From: Treponema denticola
Lineage (GTDB): Bacteria; Spirochaetota; Spirochaetia; Treponematales; Treponemataceae
Assembly: GCF_024400535.1 (NCBI RefSeq)
Contig: NZ_CP038800.1
Coordinates: 2,170,001-2,234,000, forward strand
DNA length: 64,000 bases
Direction: 5' to 3'
Of the stretch, positions 16,318-24,437 are shown one piece after another (within the stretch, counting starts at the first letter, position 1; the number at the start of each line of letters is the position of its first letter). The notes beneath the pieces were generated by a model. It was not told the DNA's origin and did not search any database. It worked only from the letters and a program-made list of their open reading frames with translations. A program made the translations under genes and the position numbers.

Positions 16318-17232
16318 ATGGGTACTTCAAACAGAAAATATAAAGACTCTGTCTTCGTTGATCTTTTCAGTGAAGATGAAAAAGCTAAAGAGAATTTTTT
16401 ATCGCTATATAATGCTTTGCATAATACCAAGCTTACAGATATGGATCAGTTAAAAAACATCCGACTTGATCAGGTTTTGTATATGTCATTTTATAATGAT
16501 GTGTCTTATCTCGTTGACAATAAAATCATAGTGCTTGCAGAACATCAATCAACCATAAATCCCAACATGCCCTTACGCTGTCTTGAATATGTCAGCCGCC
16601 TGTATGAGACTATCTTTGAATCAAAGGAAAAATATAATCGTAAACTTCTACACATTCCAAGACCTGAGTTTTATGTTTTCTATAATGGAGAAGAGACCTT
16701 TCCCTGTGATAAAACATTAAAACTATCGGATGCTTTTATAGAAAAGACAGAAGATACTTCTCTTGAATTGATAGTTAAGGTAATAAACATTAATCATCAA
16801 AACCGCCATCCTTTATTAGAAAACTGTCAGACAATGCAAGAATACAGTATATTTGTAGAAACGGTAAGAAAATGGAAAGAGATAGAGCCTCAAACCGGCT
16901 TTCAAAAAGCGATTGAAGAATGTATAACAAACAATATTTTGCGAGACTACCTAAAACGCAAAACTAAGGAGGTATTAAATATGTTACTAGCCGAATATGA
17001 TTATGAAACCGATATAGCCGTACAACGAGCAGAAGAACGGGAAATAGCCTTTGCCGAAGGCATTGAACAAGGTATTGAACAGGGTATTGAACAAGGTATT
17101 GAACAGGGTATTAAGCGAGGCTTTTCCGATGGAGTAATAAAAACAGCTTTAGCTTTTAAGAAAATGGGTATACCGATAGCAAAAATTGCTGAGGGTACAG
17201 GGCTTACTCAAGCGGAAATAGAAAAATTATAA
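16318..17232 (+). CDS. Rpn-family PD-(D/E)xK nuclease (recombination-promoting nuclease, RpnL form)
   Basis: The 304-residue protein matches the Rpn/PDDEXK_2 transposase-like nucleases: an N-terminal KYKDSVFVDLFSEDEKAKENF segment, LDQVLYMSFYND, and VLAEHQS in the acidic/Gln active-site position, then PEFYVFYNGEE and the YSIFVETVRKW region. The C-terminus is a GIEQ-repeat linker and an Asp/Glu/Lys-rich tail (KIAEGTGLTQAEIEKL). Rpn proteins cut DNA, can promote recombination and have been linked to phage defence, with an internal start producing a C-terminal inhibitor. Such an internal start is clear here at 16981. The gene has its own promoter, and a free-standing copy of the C-terminal part follows. 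Confidence 0.88.
   Translation: MGTSNRKYKDSVFVDLFSEDEKAKENFLSLYNALHNTKLTDMDQLKNIRLDQVLYMSFYNDVSYLVDNKIIVLAEHQSTINPNMPLRCLEYVSRLYETIFESKEKYNRKLLHIPRPEFYVFYNGEETFPCDKTLKLSDAFIEKTEDTSLELIVKVININHQNRHPLLENCQTMQEYSIFVETVRKWKEIEPQTGFQKAIEECITNNILRDYLKRKTKEVLNMLLAEYDYETDIAVQRAEEREIAFAEGIEQGIEQGIEQGIEQGIKRGFSDGVIKTALAFKKMGIPIAKIAEGTGLTQAEIEKL
16981..17232 (+). CDS. Intragenic RpnS-like small protein (predicted antitoxin)
   Basis: Inside the Rpn gene and in the same frame, AAGGAGGT at about 16965-16972 lies 8 bases before ATG 16981, a better ribosome binding site than that of the full-length gene. It would give an 83-residue protein covering the C-terminal domain only (MLLAEYDYETDIAV onward). In characterised Rpn systems a small protein made from an internal start neutralises the full-length nuclease. 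Translation from this site is inferred from sequence, but the signal is unusually strong for a coincidence. Confidence 0.7.
   Translation: MLLAEYDYETDIAVQRAEEREIAFAEGIEQGIEQGIEQGIEQGIKRGFSDGVIKTALAFKKMGIPIAKIAEGTGLTQAEIEKL
17059..17106 (+). repeat. Four 12-nt tandem repeats encoding GIEQ
   Basis: Four copies of a 12-base unit (GGTATTGAACAA/G) encode GIEQ x4, followed by a degenerate GIKR unit. Units alternate AA/AG endings, giving a 24-base higher-order period, which favours slipped-strand changes in copy number without breaking the frame. The downstream paralogue has two such units. Confidence 0.85.
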
Positions 17233-17234
17233 AT

Positions 17235-17474
17235 ATGTTAGTAGCAGAATATGATTATGATACAGACATCGCAGTACAGAGAGCTGAAGAAAGACAAATA
17301 GCTTTTGCCGAAGGAATTGAAAAAGGGATTGAACAGGGTATTAAGCGAGGCTTTTCTGATGGAACATACCAAACCAAACTTGAAACGGCTAAGGCTTTTA
17401 AGCAGTTTGGTTTTGATATTGATAAAATAGCTGAAGGAACAGGCCTTTCCGTTGAAGAAATAAAGGCTCTATAA
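17235..17474 (+). CDS. Free-standing RpnS-like protein (duplicate of the Rpn C-terminus)
   Basis: This 79-residue protein begins two bases after the Rpn stop codon and closely copies the intragenic small protein: MLVAEYDYDTDIAVQRAEER, GIEKGIEQGIKRGFSDG and a final KIAEGTGLSVEEIKAL. The duplication starts at the same TAAATATG context as the internal start, but third-codon positions have diverged, so it is not a very recent copy. There is no nuclease domain. No good Shine-Dalgarno is present, so it probably relies on coupling to Rpn. It may be a second antitoxin or a remnant of another rpn gene whose front was lost. Confidence 0.75.
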   Translation: MLVAEYDYDTDIAVQRAEERQIAFAEGIEKGIEQGIKRGFSDGTYQTKLETAKAFKQFGFDIDKIAEGTGLSVEEIKAL

Positions 17475-17539
17475 AAATCAACTTTTTGCAAATAGGCGGA
17501 GCAGATGCAAGGAGTTAGGCAAAAAAGTACCGCAGGTCT

Positions 17540-17633
17540 GTTGAACAGCGTACATCCGTGTACGCTGTTCAACGACAAGTTTTTCTGACGAAAAAACTTG
17601 CTGTAGCTTGGAACCACTGCCATCCATGGCAGT
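17540..17633. repeat. Cluster of three hairpins downstream of the rpn locus
   Basis: Three perfect stem-loops lie in a row: a 15-bp stem with a TCCG tetraloop (17540-17573), a 9-bp stem CAAGTTTTT/AAAAACTTG (17576-17600) and an 8-bp stem ACTGCCAT/ATGGCAGT (17616-17633). The 258-base gap that holds them has no supported gene; an open frame on the minus strand simply runs through the hairpins. It looks like a dispersed palindromic repeat; the first stem could also terminate transcription. Confidence 0.6.
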
Positions 17634-17732
17634 TCTGATACACCGAGGATTTTCAGAAGCGGCATGGATGTCGCCGGTTACATCAGAAGCGCAGTAATTG
17701 CCCGCATATTTTCAAAAAACCGCACAAATCAA

Positions 17733-19807
17733 CTAACCGCGGGATTTATTTTGGGTTTGTAATAAAGCGAGAAGTTGACTTTGTTGTTTTTGTATGGAAC
17801 CATGATAATTAGGATTTGGATTTCCATTTATTATTTGTGCTTCACCTTTAAATATTTTCTTAAGTCTATTATATATTTCCTCTGAACCCTTATATTCTTT
17901 AGGCATATTTTCTTGTGGAACTAATGAATCTAATTGTTCAGGAGTTGCATTTTTTAAAATACTATCTTTTATTTCACCATATATTTCTAAACTATATGTT
18001 ATATTTGGAGTATTGTATGGTAAATCAGTGAAGTCATATTCAGGATTATTATTAAATTCTTCTTTTGGAAAAGTTACATTTTTTAATATTAAATTACCAT
18101 TTATTGTAGTTTGAGCCATTGTTTGTGGTAAGGTTGTATTTTCAAATATAACATTTGCAGTACCTGAAGTCCCTATATATTGCAATTTTGATAAATTACA
18201 TTTTTTAAATATTATATTTCCAGCTGTAGAATTTCTTTCAAAATGTAGTAATTGTAAGTTTTTTTCACTTACAGTGGTAGTATCTATATTTTCTAAAATT
18301 AAATTTTGTATTCTTGTTGATCTGGTATCTTTTTTTAATACATCATCTCTCACTATACTAGTTCTTTTACGAAATTCCAATAATTGTTCCATAGGTAAAG
18401 GTTCTATATTATTTTCTCCACCATCGTATTCAGTAACATTTGGTCCTGGACACTTAAACTCCTTTACATTTAAAAATTTTATACCATTATTAATTTCTTC
18501 AATTTTATTTGATCCTATAAGAAGTGGCAGTAAATTTTTTACATTACCTTTTACATACATGTCACCGATAACAAGAGCATCTTTCAACTTTTCATTTTTA
18601 ATTAGTGTTAATAAATCTGCACTGTCAATATATGGAGTATAAGTATGACCTGAACCGTTAAGATTTTTTTCTTGCAAATCCCTTAATAAAATTTGAATAT
18701 TATTCGCTTTATCATTTTTTACAGTTATATTTGTATCTTTTAATATATTTAGTTTTCCATTTGTTGTTACTTCTTTATAAAATTCATTTACATCAAAATA
18801 ATCTGTTAAAGTGCTTTTAAATGCTACAGGAACATTTATATCACCATCTTTAAAATTCAAAACCGCTTTATTAAGTGCATTAAGTTTAGTTTCTTTTAAA
18901 AATTTTGGAGTAATAGGAGTAGATATATATTCCCATTCAATATTTTCGGCATTTCGCGTTTTATTAAAAGTATTTATTTTTAAGTTTGCTGAATCAAAAT
19001 CGGGCTCTGTTTTTTCTTTTAAATTATAAGCAATATATTTTGCTATTTCCGTTGTTTCTTCATTAGTACATTCCATAATATCTTCTAATGAAATATCGCC
19101 GCTGATAGTTTTTATGTTTGCATTTTCATCAAGTGTAATGTTTTGTTTGGTGCTGTCTGCATTTTCGATATTTAAAACACTTAATGCCTTTGCAGCTTTT
19201 TTTAATGCATCTTTACTTATTTTGTAAGCGGTGAAGTCCTTATTTTCCTTTTTAAACGATTTTATGGTAAGAGCATCTGTGTTTATTATTACGTTATTAG
19301 TGCTTTTTTCTGCTAGTTCTTCAACTTTATCTAATGTTATATCTCCGCTTGCCTTAATTATATTACCGCCCTCATCTTTAGTAACATAGATAACCGAATT
19401 TCCAATAGTTATTTGTTCTGCCGGCTGGCTTGCTTCCTCTTCCACTACAGCTGAAACTGCCGTATTTTTTTCGATTTTTACCTTTTTCGTAATGGTACTA
19501 TCTGTAACATCCGAATATGTTATACCGTTTATAATAAGCTCTTTAACCTTATGGCCTGTGTTTGCGGAAAGCGTAAAGGTCAGCTCGCTGCCCTTATCAA
19601 CCTTTCCGTCGGCAGGAAGAGAGGGGCTTACTTCAATTTTGCCGTTTTCGGGCCGGGTTACTGTAATTTTATATTTTGTTACTGAACCCGGGGGGGGGGG
19701 ACGATGGACGGCTTTTCGGTTTTTTTAGCCGTGTCAACATTTTGATTGCAGCCCGATAAAAATACGGCAATTAAAACAGCCGTAAACAAAAAAAACTTTT
19801 TCCTCAT
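17733..19807 (-). pseudogene. Large lipoprotein gene, out of frame at a poly-G tract (probably phase-variable)
   Basis: A strong AGGAGG precedes ATG 19807, which opens a lipoprotein signal (MRKKFFLFTAVL..., lipobox LSGC). After about 38 codons the frame meets 11 consecutive Cs on the coding strand (19700-19690) and stops at TAA soon after. One extra C (12), or two fewer (9), joins it to the long open frame ending at 17733, giving about 691 residues with a Pro-rich junction. The region after the junction (TRPENGKIEVSPSLPADG) resembles bacterial InlB B-repeat-like surface domains; the rest is a repetitive Asn/Lys/Thr-rich solenoid-like sequence without a named domain. A promoter (TAGACA/TAAAAT, 17-base spacer) lies at 19871-19899. 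As sequenced the gene is off, unless the tract length is a sequencing error. Confidence 0.75.
19690..19700. repeat. Homopolymeric tract of 11 G (plus strand)
   Basis: The tract lies within the lipoprotein reading frame and separates two frames offset by one base. Homopolymeric G/C runs of this length are classical slippage hotspots for phase variation. Confidence 0.9.
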
Positions 19808-19870
19808 AAACTAATCCTCCAAATTTTGTGGTAAGTAAATCTAAAACCTGTTTTTTACTACATATTTACT

Positions 19871-19899
19871 ATTTTAACCGCTTTTTTATAAATTGTCTA
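19871..19899 (-). promoter_or_regulatory. Promoter of the poly-G lipoprotein gene
   Basis: Minus-strand TAGACA (19899-19894) and TAAAAT (19876-19871) are separated by 17 bases, about 65 bases before the ATG at 19807. The poly-G tract is inside the gene, so it would switch translation, not transcription. Confidence 0.45.
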
Positions 19900-20017
19900 G
19901 TGTAAAAAATCGGATTATTTACGGCTCTTGACAATATCGCTAAAAAGATAAATAATATCTCAGTCTTAAAGTCCACTTAATCTTTAAGAATTTTAAACAT
20001 TTTATTAGGGGGAAACT

Positions 20018-21205
20018 ATGTCGAATATCCATGATATGGAGTTTTTACAAAAAAAAGTTCAAGAATTAAAAGAGCAGGGCTTATATAAAGAGCTTGTTAC
20101 GCTTGAAGGGCCGAGCGATGCCGAATGTATTATTAACGGAAAAAAGGTTATTAACCTTTCATCCAACAACTATTTAGGCTTTGCAAATCATCCGAGGCTT
20201 AAAAAGGCGGCTATTGAGGCTATCGAAAAATACGGAGCCGGAGCCGGAGCCGTACGCCCCATCATCGGTAATATGAAGATACATGATGACTTGGAAAAAC
20301 TTTTAGCCGAATTTAAAAGAGAGGAGGCCGTTTTAGCTTTCCAGTCAGGTTTTAACTGTAATGCGGGCGTTATTCAGGCTCTTACGGATAAGGGTGACCT
20401 AATCATTTCGGATCAGCTGAACCATGCTTCAATCATCGACGGTACCCGCCTTTCAAAGGCCGATAAGGCAGTCTTCCAGCACTCCGATATGGCCGACCTT
20501 GAAAGAGTTTTAAAAGGAAAAAGAAATAACTACAACAACGTTTTAATTATAAGCGACGGCGTTTTCTCAATGGATGGAGATATTGCTAAGCTCCCCGAAA
20601 TCGTTGCCCTTGCAGAAAAATATAATTGTCTTACATATGTTGACGATGCTCACTCAAGCGGTGTTTTAGGAGAAAGCGGACGCGGAACAGTAGACCACTT
20701 TAAGCTTCACGGCCGAGTTGATGTTGCAATGGGAACCCTTTCAAAGGCTATCGGTGTTGTAGGCGGTTATGTTGCAGGAAAAAAAGTAACTATCGACTGG
20801 CTTAAAAACAGGGGCCGCCCCTTCTTGTTCTCAACAGGTCTTCCTCCCGCAGCCGTAGGAGCCGCTATTGAAGCCGTTAAGATGCTCATGGAATCAACGG
20901 AATATACGGACAAGCTTTGGGCAAACGCAAAGCACTTTAAAGAGGGCTTAGGAAAGCTCGGCTACAATATCGGTCACAGCGAAACGCCGATTACTCCGAT
21001 TATTATCGGAGATGAAGCCAAGACCTTAGAATTCTCGAAAAAGCTTTTTGAAAACGGCTTATTCTCAGGCCCCATCGTATTCCCCACAGTTCCCAAGGGA
21101 ACAGGCCGAGTCCGATGTATGGTTACCGCAGGCCACACTACAGAGCAGCTTGACAGAGCTGTAAAAATCTGTGAAAAAGTCGGCAAAGAAATGGGAATCA
21201 TTTAG
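20018..21205 (+). CDS. kbl: Glycine C-acetyltransferase (2-amino-3-ketobutyrate CoA ligase)
   Basis: The 395-residue PLP enzyme of the alpha-oxoamine synthase family interconverts 2-amino-3-ketobutyrate plus CoA with glycine plus acetyl-CoA. It shows [39 protein letters not shown] and [16 protein letters not shown], the last containing the PLP-binding Lys. Length and motifs match Kbl over the related 8-amino-7-oxononanoate synthase, though family assignment of these close relatives always has some uncertainty. GGGGGAAACT precedes the ATG. In this organism it could feed glycine from threonine to glycine reductase (grdE/grdB at 60.6-63.2 kb). A strong terminator follows. Confidence 0.9.
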   Translation: MSNIHDMEFLQKKVQELKEQGLYKELVTLEGPSDAECIINGKKVINLSSNNYLGFANHPRLKKAAIEAIEKYGAGAGAVRPIIGNMKIHDDLEKLLAEFKREEAVLAFQSGFNCNAGVIQALTDKGDLIISDQLNHASIIDGTRLSKADKAVFQHSDMADLERVLKGKRNNYNNVLIISDGVFSMDGDIAKLPEIVALAEKYNCLTYVDDAHSSGVLGESGRGTVDHFKLHGRVDVAMGTLSKAIGVVGGYVAGKKVTIDWLKNRGRPFLFSTGLPPAAVGAAIEAVKMLMESTEYTDKLWANAKHFKEGLGKLGYNIGHSETPITPIIIGDEAKTLEFSKKLFENGLFSGPIVFPTVPKGTGRVRCMVTAGHTTEQLDRAVKICEKVGKEMGII

Positions 21206-21223
21206 TTCTATTTTTTAAGATAA

Positions 21224-21258
21224 AAAGCACCGATTTGAAAATATCAAACCGGTGCTTT
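21224..21258 (+). terminator. Rho-independent terminator after kbl
   Basis: A 15-position stem with one mismatch (arms 21224-21238 and 21244-21258, core GCACCG/CGGTGC) is followed by T-rich sequence. Confidence 0.85.
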
Positions 21259-21289
21259 CTTTGAATTTTGTAGATAAGGAAGGTGATTT

Positions 21290-21796
21290 ATGGTAGACGC
21301 GAATAACAGTGAAGAAAAATATAAGCGCCCCTCATGGGACGAATATTTTATGGATGTTTGCCGGGCTATTGCAAAGAGGGCAACCTGCGACCGCGGAAGA
21401 TCAGGCTGTGTTATTGCACGCGATCACCAGATTCTTGTTACCGGCTATGTAGGAGCTCCTACCGGCCTTCCTCACTGCGATGATGTAGGACACCAATTTA
21501 AAAAACTTCAACATGAGGATGGCTCAATTACCCAGCACTGCGTGCGAACCGTCCATGCGGAACAAAACGCCATCTGTCAGGCAGCAAAGCGGGGCATAAG
21601 TATTGACGGAGCAACTCTTTACTGCAAGATGACTCCCTGCCGAACCTGCGCTATGCTCATCATAAACTGCGGGATTGTAAGAGTTGTAGCAGAAAAACGC
21701 TATCATGATTCGGCCGACACAATCGAAATGTTTAAAAAAGCCGGTATAATCCTAGAGCATATTTCCGACTCTTTAGAAGAATACAAGGGACAGTAA
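21290..21796 (+). CDS. dCMP deaminase family protein
   Basis: The 168-residue cytidine/deoxycytidylate deaminase-type protein has the zinc site VHAEQNAI (His and catalytic Glu) and TPCRTCAML (two Cys ligands), plus GYVGAPTGLPHC and the substrate-loop region between them. It probably deaminates dCMP to dUMP, feeding thymidylate synthesis. GGAAGGTGATTT supports the start. It follows the kbl terminator and so is likely transcribed separately. Confidence 0.9.
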   Translation: MVDANNSEEKYKRPSWDEYFMDVCRAIAKRATCDRGRSGCVIARDHQILVTGYVGAPTGLPHCDDVGHQFKKLQHEDGSITQHCVRTVHAEQNAICQAAKRGISIDGATLYCKMTPCRTCAMLIINCGIVRVVAEKRYHDSADTIEMFKKAGIILEHISDSLEEYKGQ

Positions 21797-21831
21797 AAAG
21801 AATAAAATCTTTTATACATCAAGGAGGTATG

Positions 21832-21896
21832 ATAAACAGCTCGGCAGGAATTCTGCCTCACTGTTTATCTTCGAGTTTGCCTCTCGGCAAACATCG
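21832..21896. repeat. Paired-hairpin intergenic repeat
   Basis: Two hairpins adjoin: ATAAACAG/CTGTTTAT (21832-21868) enclosing GGCAG/CTGCC, and GTTTGCC/GGCAAAC (21875-21892) with a TCTC loop. On the minus strand the second is flanked by CGAT and TCG, the same arrangement as the hairpin pair at 1827-1918. The open frame that starts at 21829 just reads through the palindromes. The pair lies between the converging dCMP deaminase and tex genes and could also terminate transcription. Confidence 0.55.
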
Positions 21897-21940
21897 TATT
21901 ATTATGGAAGGTGTTTTTTATACTAACACAGTTCTTAGGC

Positions 21941-24316
21941 TTATTTTTTTCCTTGGAGTAAAATTGCAAAGGGATTGTACTTTGTACCGTCATCATCTTT
22001 GCGGGAACGGGGTTCACCTACCTTTCTATCGCCTCGATGTGCAGGAGACCTTTCCCCCCTTGCAGCGGGACTTCTTTCTCCTCTTTCGGAAAGAGCCTTG
22101 CCGCCCTGTACAGCCGGAGATCCGGCAGCGGTTTTAACCGTAAGCGTTTTGCCGTCCTTGGTTTTGACTACAAGTTTTTTAACCTCAGACTTTTGCTTTG
22201 CGGTAAGGCGAGCTGCACCTTCTCCCGTTTTTCGGCTTAAAGAAATTCGTCGGCGGTCTTCGTCAAGTGAAATGATTTTACACTCTACAATGTCGCCGAC
22301 CTTTACGGCCTCAAGCGGATCCGAAATAAAAGAATCGCTCATCTCCGAGATATGTAAAAGAGCCGTTTCCTTAATTCCCAAATCGACAAAGGCACCGAAA
22401 TCGACTACATTTTTAATTTTTCCCTTTACCGTCATCCCGACTTTTAAGTCTTCAAATTGAAGAACACCTTGCTGCATTATGGGCTTAGGGCAATCTTCAC
22501 GCGGATCACGGTTAGGCTTTTTTAATTCTTCGATAATATCGTTTATAGTCTGGTCTCCGATATTGTACTTGGTTTTTATTTCACTTCGAAGCTCACCCGA
22601 AACCTCTTCATTTTTATGAATTACATCATAGATGATTTTTCCGGTTTCGTAGTTTTCGGGATGAACCCAAGAATTGTCCAAGGGGTTCGAGCTTTCGGGG
22701 ATTTTTAAAAAGCCTGCACACTGCTCAAAGGATTTAGGCCCCATTCCGCTCACATTTTTTAATTGTTCCCTGTCGGTAAAAATCCCTTCGGCTTCACGGC
22801 GGGCAACAATTTTTTTTGCAAGAGATGAGCTTACACCCGAAACATATTTTAACAAAGAGGCACTTGCAGTGTTTAAGTTTACGCCTACATTATTTACTAC
22901 GGAGCCTACAACAGCATCAAGCTCTTCGCTTAATTTTTTTTGGTTTAGGTCATGCTGGTATAAGCCGACGCCTATGGACTTAGGATCAATCTTTACAAGC
23001 TCTGCAAGAGGGTCCTGCAACCTTCTTCCGATAGAAATAGCCCCTCTTATCGTTAAATCCAAATCGGGAAATTCTTCACGGGCGACATCGCCTGCAGAAT
23101 AAACTGAAGCTCCGTCTTCATCGACTACCGTAAACAATACATCGGGACAAGATTCTTTGATAACGGCGGAAACTATTTCCTGCACCTCGTGGGAGCCCGT
23201 GCCGTTACCTACAGCGATGAGCTGAACATTGTATTTTTTAACGGCTTCCAGTACCAAATACTTAGCCTCATCAGTCTTATGCTGATAAATCACAAAGGAG
23301 CCCAGATATTTTCCTGTTTCATCGAGAGCGGCACATTTAGTTCCCGTTCTTATACCGGGGTCAACTCCTAAAACCCTTGTACCCTTGATGGGTTGGGTCA
23401 TCAAAAGATGCTTTAAGTTTTCGCTGAAAATATTTATACCGTGCTCGTCAGCCGTGTCGGCAAGGTCGCTTCGGATTTCTCTCAAAACGGCAGGAGCGAG
23501 CAAGCGCACAAGCCCGTCGGCTATTGCTTCTTTATGGTAATCGTTATTTAGGGTGTACTTATTTTGTAAAAGAGAAATTGCATCTTCGATGCTTACATCT
23601 ATTTTTACTTCCAAAACCCCTTCCCTTTCTCCGCGGTTAATCGCAAGCACGCGGTGGGGTTTTATTTCGTTTAAGTTTTCGGAATAATCCCAGTACATCT
23701 GATAAACGGAAGTCTTTGCAGCCTCTTCATCACCGAGTCCCTTAACTTCAAACTTTCCGGTTTTTATAAAATAATCATGAACGGCTTTGCGGTTTTCGGT
23801 ATCTTGAGAAATTTCTTCGGCAATTATGTCGGCAGCACCTTGGAGGGCGTCTTCGGCCGTGGGAACATTTAGCTCTTCCGTTTCGGCATCGGTTACAATA
23901 AATTCTTTAGCCTTTTCTTCAAGGGGAGCGGCTTCAAGCTCTTTCATCAAATCGGCTAAAGCCTGCAAGCCTCTTTCAACGGCAAGCATACCGCGGGTTT
24001 TCTTTTTCTTTTTAAAGGGAAGCCAAATATCTTCAAGCTCGGTAAGAGTTCCGGCCTTCATTATATTTTCATAAAGAGAGTCGGTCAACTTTCCGGCAGC
24101 AAAAATACCCCGTACTATTTCGAGGCGGCGGGTTTCCAAATTTGTATAAGATTTAAATAGGCGGTCTGAATCCCTGACTTGAACTTCATCAAGAGAACCG
24201 TGCATTTCTTTTCGATAACGGGAAATAAAGGGGATGGTGCATCCCTCATTGACCAAACTTATAACTGCAGAAACTTGAGCAACATTTATATTCAGCTCTT
24301 CTGCAATTCTCTTCAT
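21941..24316 (-). CDS. tex: Tex-like S1 RNA-binding protein (transcription accessory factor)
   Basis: The 791-residue protein has the full Tex order: N-terminal helical domain (AEELNINVAQVSAVISLV, IPFISRYRKE), YqgF/RuvC-like domain with GTRVLGVDPGIRTGTKCAAL, helix-hairpin-helix (LNTASASLLKYVSGVSSSLA, KNVSGMGPKSF) and the S1 domain (VGMTVKGKIKNVVDFGAFVD, LLHISEMS). After S1 it adds about 75 extra residues that are basic and Arg/Ser/Gly-rich with a GERSPA repeat, longer than in well-known Tex proteins. The start at 24316 is chosen for GAGGTAG upstream and alignment to the usual N-terminus; an earlier in-frame Met has no ribosome binding site. Tex interacts with RNA and RNA polymerase and aids transcription and stress fitness. 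Confidence 0.95.
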   Translation of the reverse strand: MKRIAEELNINVAQVSAVISLVNEGCTIPFISRYRKEMHGSLDEVQVRDSDRLFKSYTNLETRRLEIVRGIFAAGKLTDSLYENIMKAGTLTELEDIWLPFKKKKKTRGMLAVERGLQALADLMKELEAAPLEEKAKEFIVTDAETEELNVPTAEDALQGAADIIAEEISQDTENRKAVHDYFIKTGKFEVKGLGDEEAAKTSVYQMYWDYSENLNEIKPHRVLAINRGEREGVLEVKIDVSIEDAISLLQNKYTLNNDYHKEAIADGLVRLLAPAVLREIRSDLADTADEHGINIFSENLKHLLMTQPIKGTRVLGVDPGIRTGTKCAALDETGKYLGSFVIYQHKTDEAKYLVLEAVKKYNVQLIAVGNGTGSHEVQEIVSAVIKESCPDVLFTVVDEDGASVYSAGDVAREEFPDLDLTIRGAISIGRRLQDPLAELVKIDPKSIGVGLYQHDLNQKKLSEELDAVVGSVVNNVGVNLNTASASLLKYVSGVSSSLAKKIVARREAEGIFTDREQLKNVSGMGPKSFEQCAGFLKIPESSNPLDNSWVHPENYETGKIIYDVIHKNEEVSGELRSEIKTKYNIGDQTINDIIEELKKPNRDPREDCPKPIMQQGVLQFEDLKVGMTVKGKIKNVVDFGAFVDLGIKETALLHISEMSDSFISDPLEAVKVGDIVECKIISLDEDRRRISLSRKTGEGAARLTAKQKSEVKKLVVKTKDGKTLTVKTAAGSPAVQGGKALSERGERSPAARGERSPAHRGDRKVGEPRSRKDDDGTKYNPFAILLQGKK

Positions 24317-24437
24317 AATATCTACCTCGTTTACACTGAGGCCTTCGATAAATTCATTTGTAAATTCCATAATAAAATGAGTATATACCATAAAAATAAG
24401 AAAATCAAGGGCTTAAAACAAGAGTAGAATTCGGCAC

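Noticed and set aside
17059-17106. CRISPR-like array
   Set aside because: The repeats are 12-nt, contiguous, without spacers, and encode an in-frame peptide repeat.
17540-17573. An integron attC site (GTTGAAC...GTTCAAC)
   Set aside because: The half-sites are in reverse order to attC (R'' should be RYYYAAC on the left) and there is no integrase or cassette array here.
17255-17665. A 136-residue minus-strand gene
   Set aside because: It runs through the hairpins and antisense to the duplicated Rpn tail; composition follows the palindromes, with no ribosome binding site.
17733-19445. A GTG-started cytoplasmic gene at 19445
   Set aside because: No ribosome binding site, and the same frame extends back to the poly-G tract and fits a lipoprotein that starts at 19807.
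21829-22137. A 102-residue plus-strand gene with an apparent AAGGAGG
   Set aside because: It is made of the palindromic repeat and the antisense of tex; the GGAGG is too close to the ATG and no protein-like pattern is seen.
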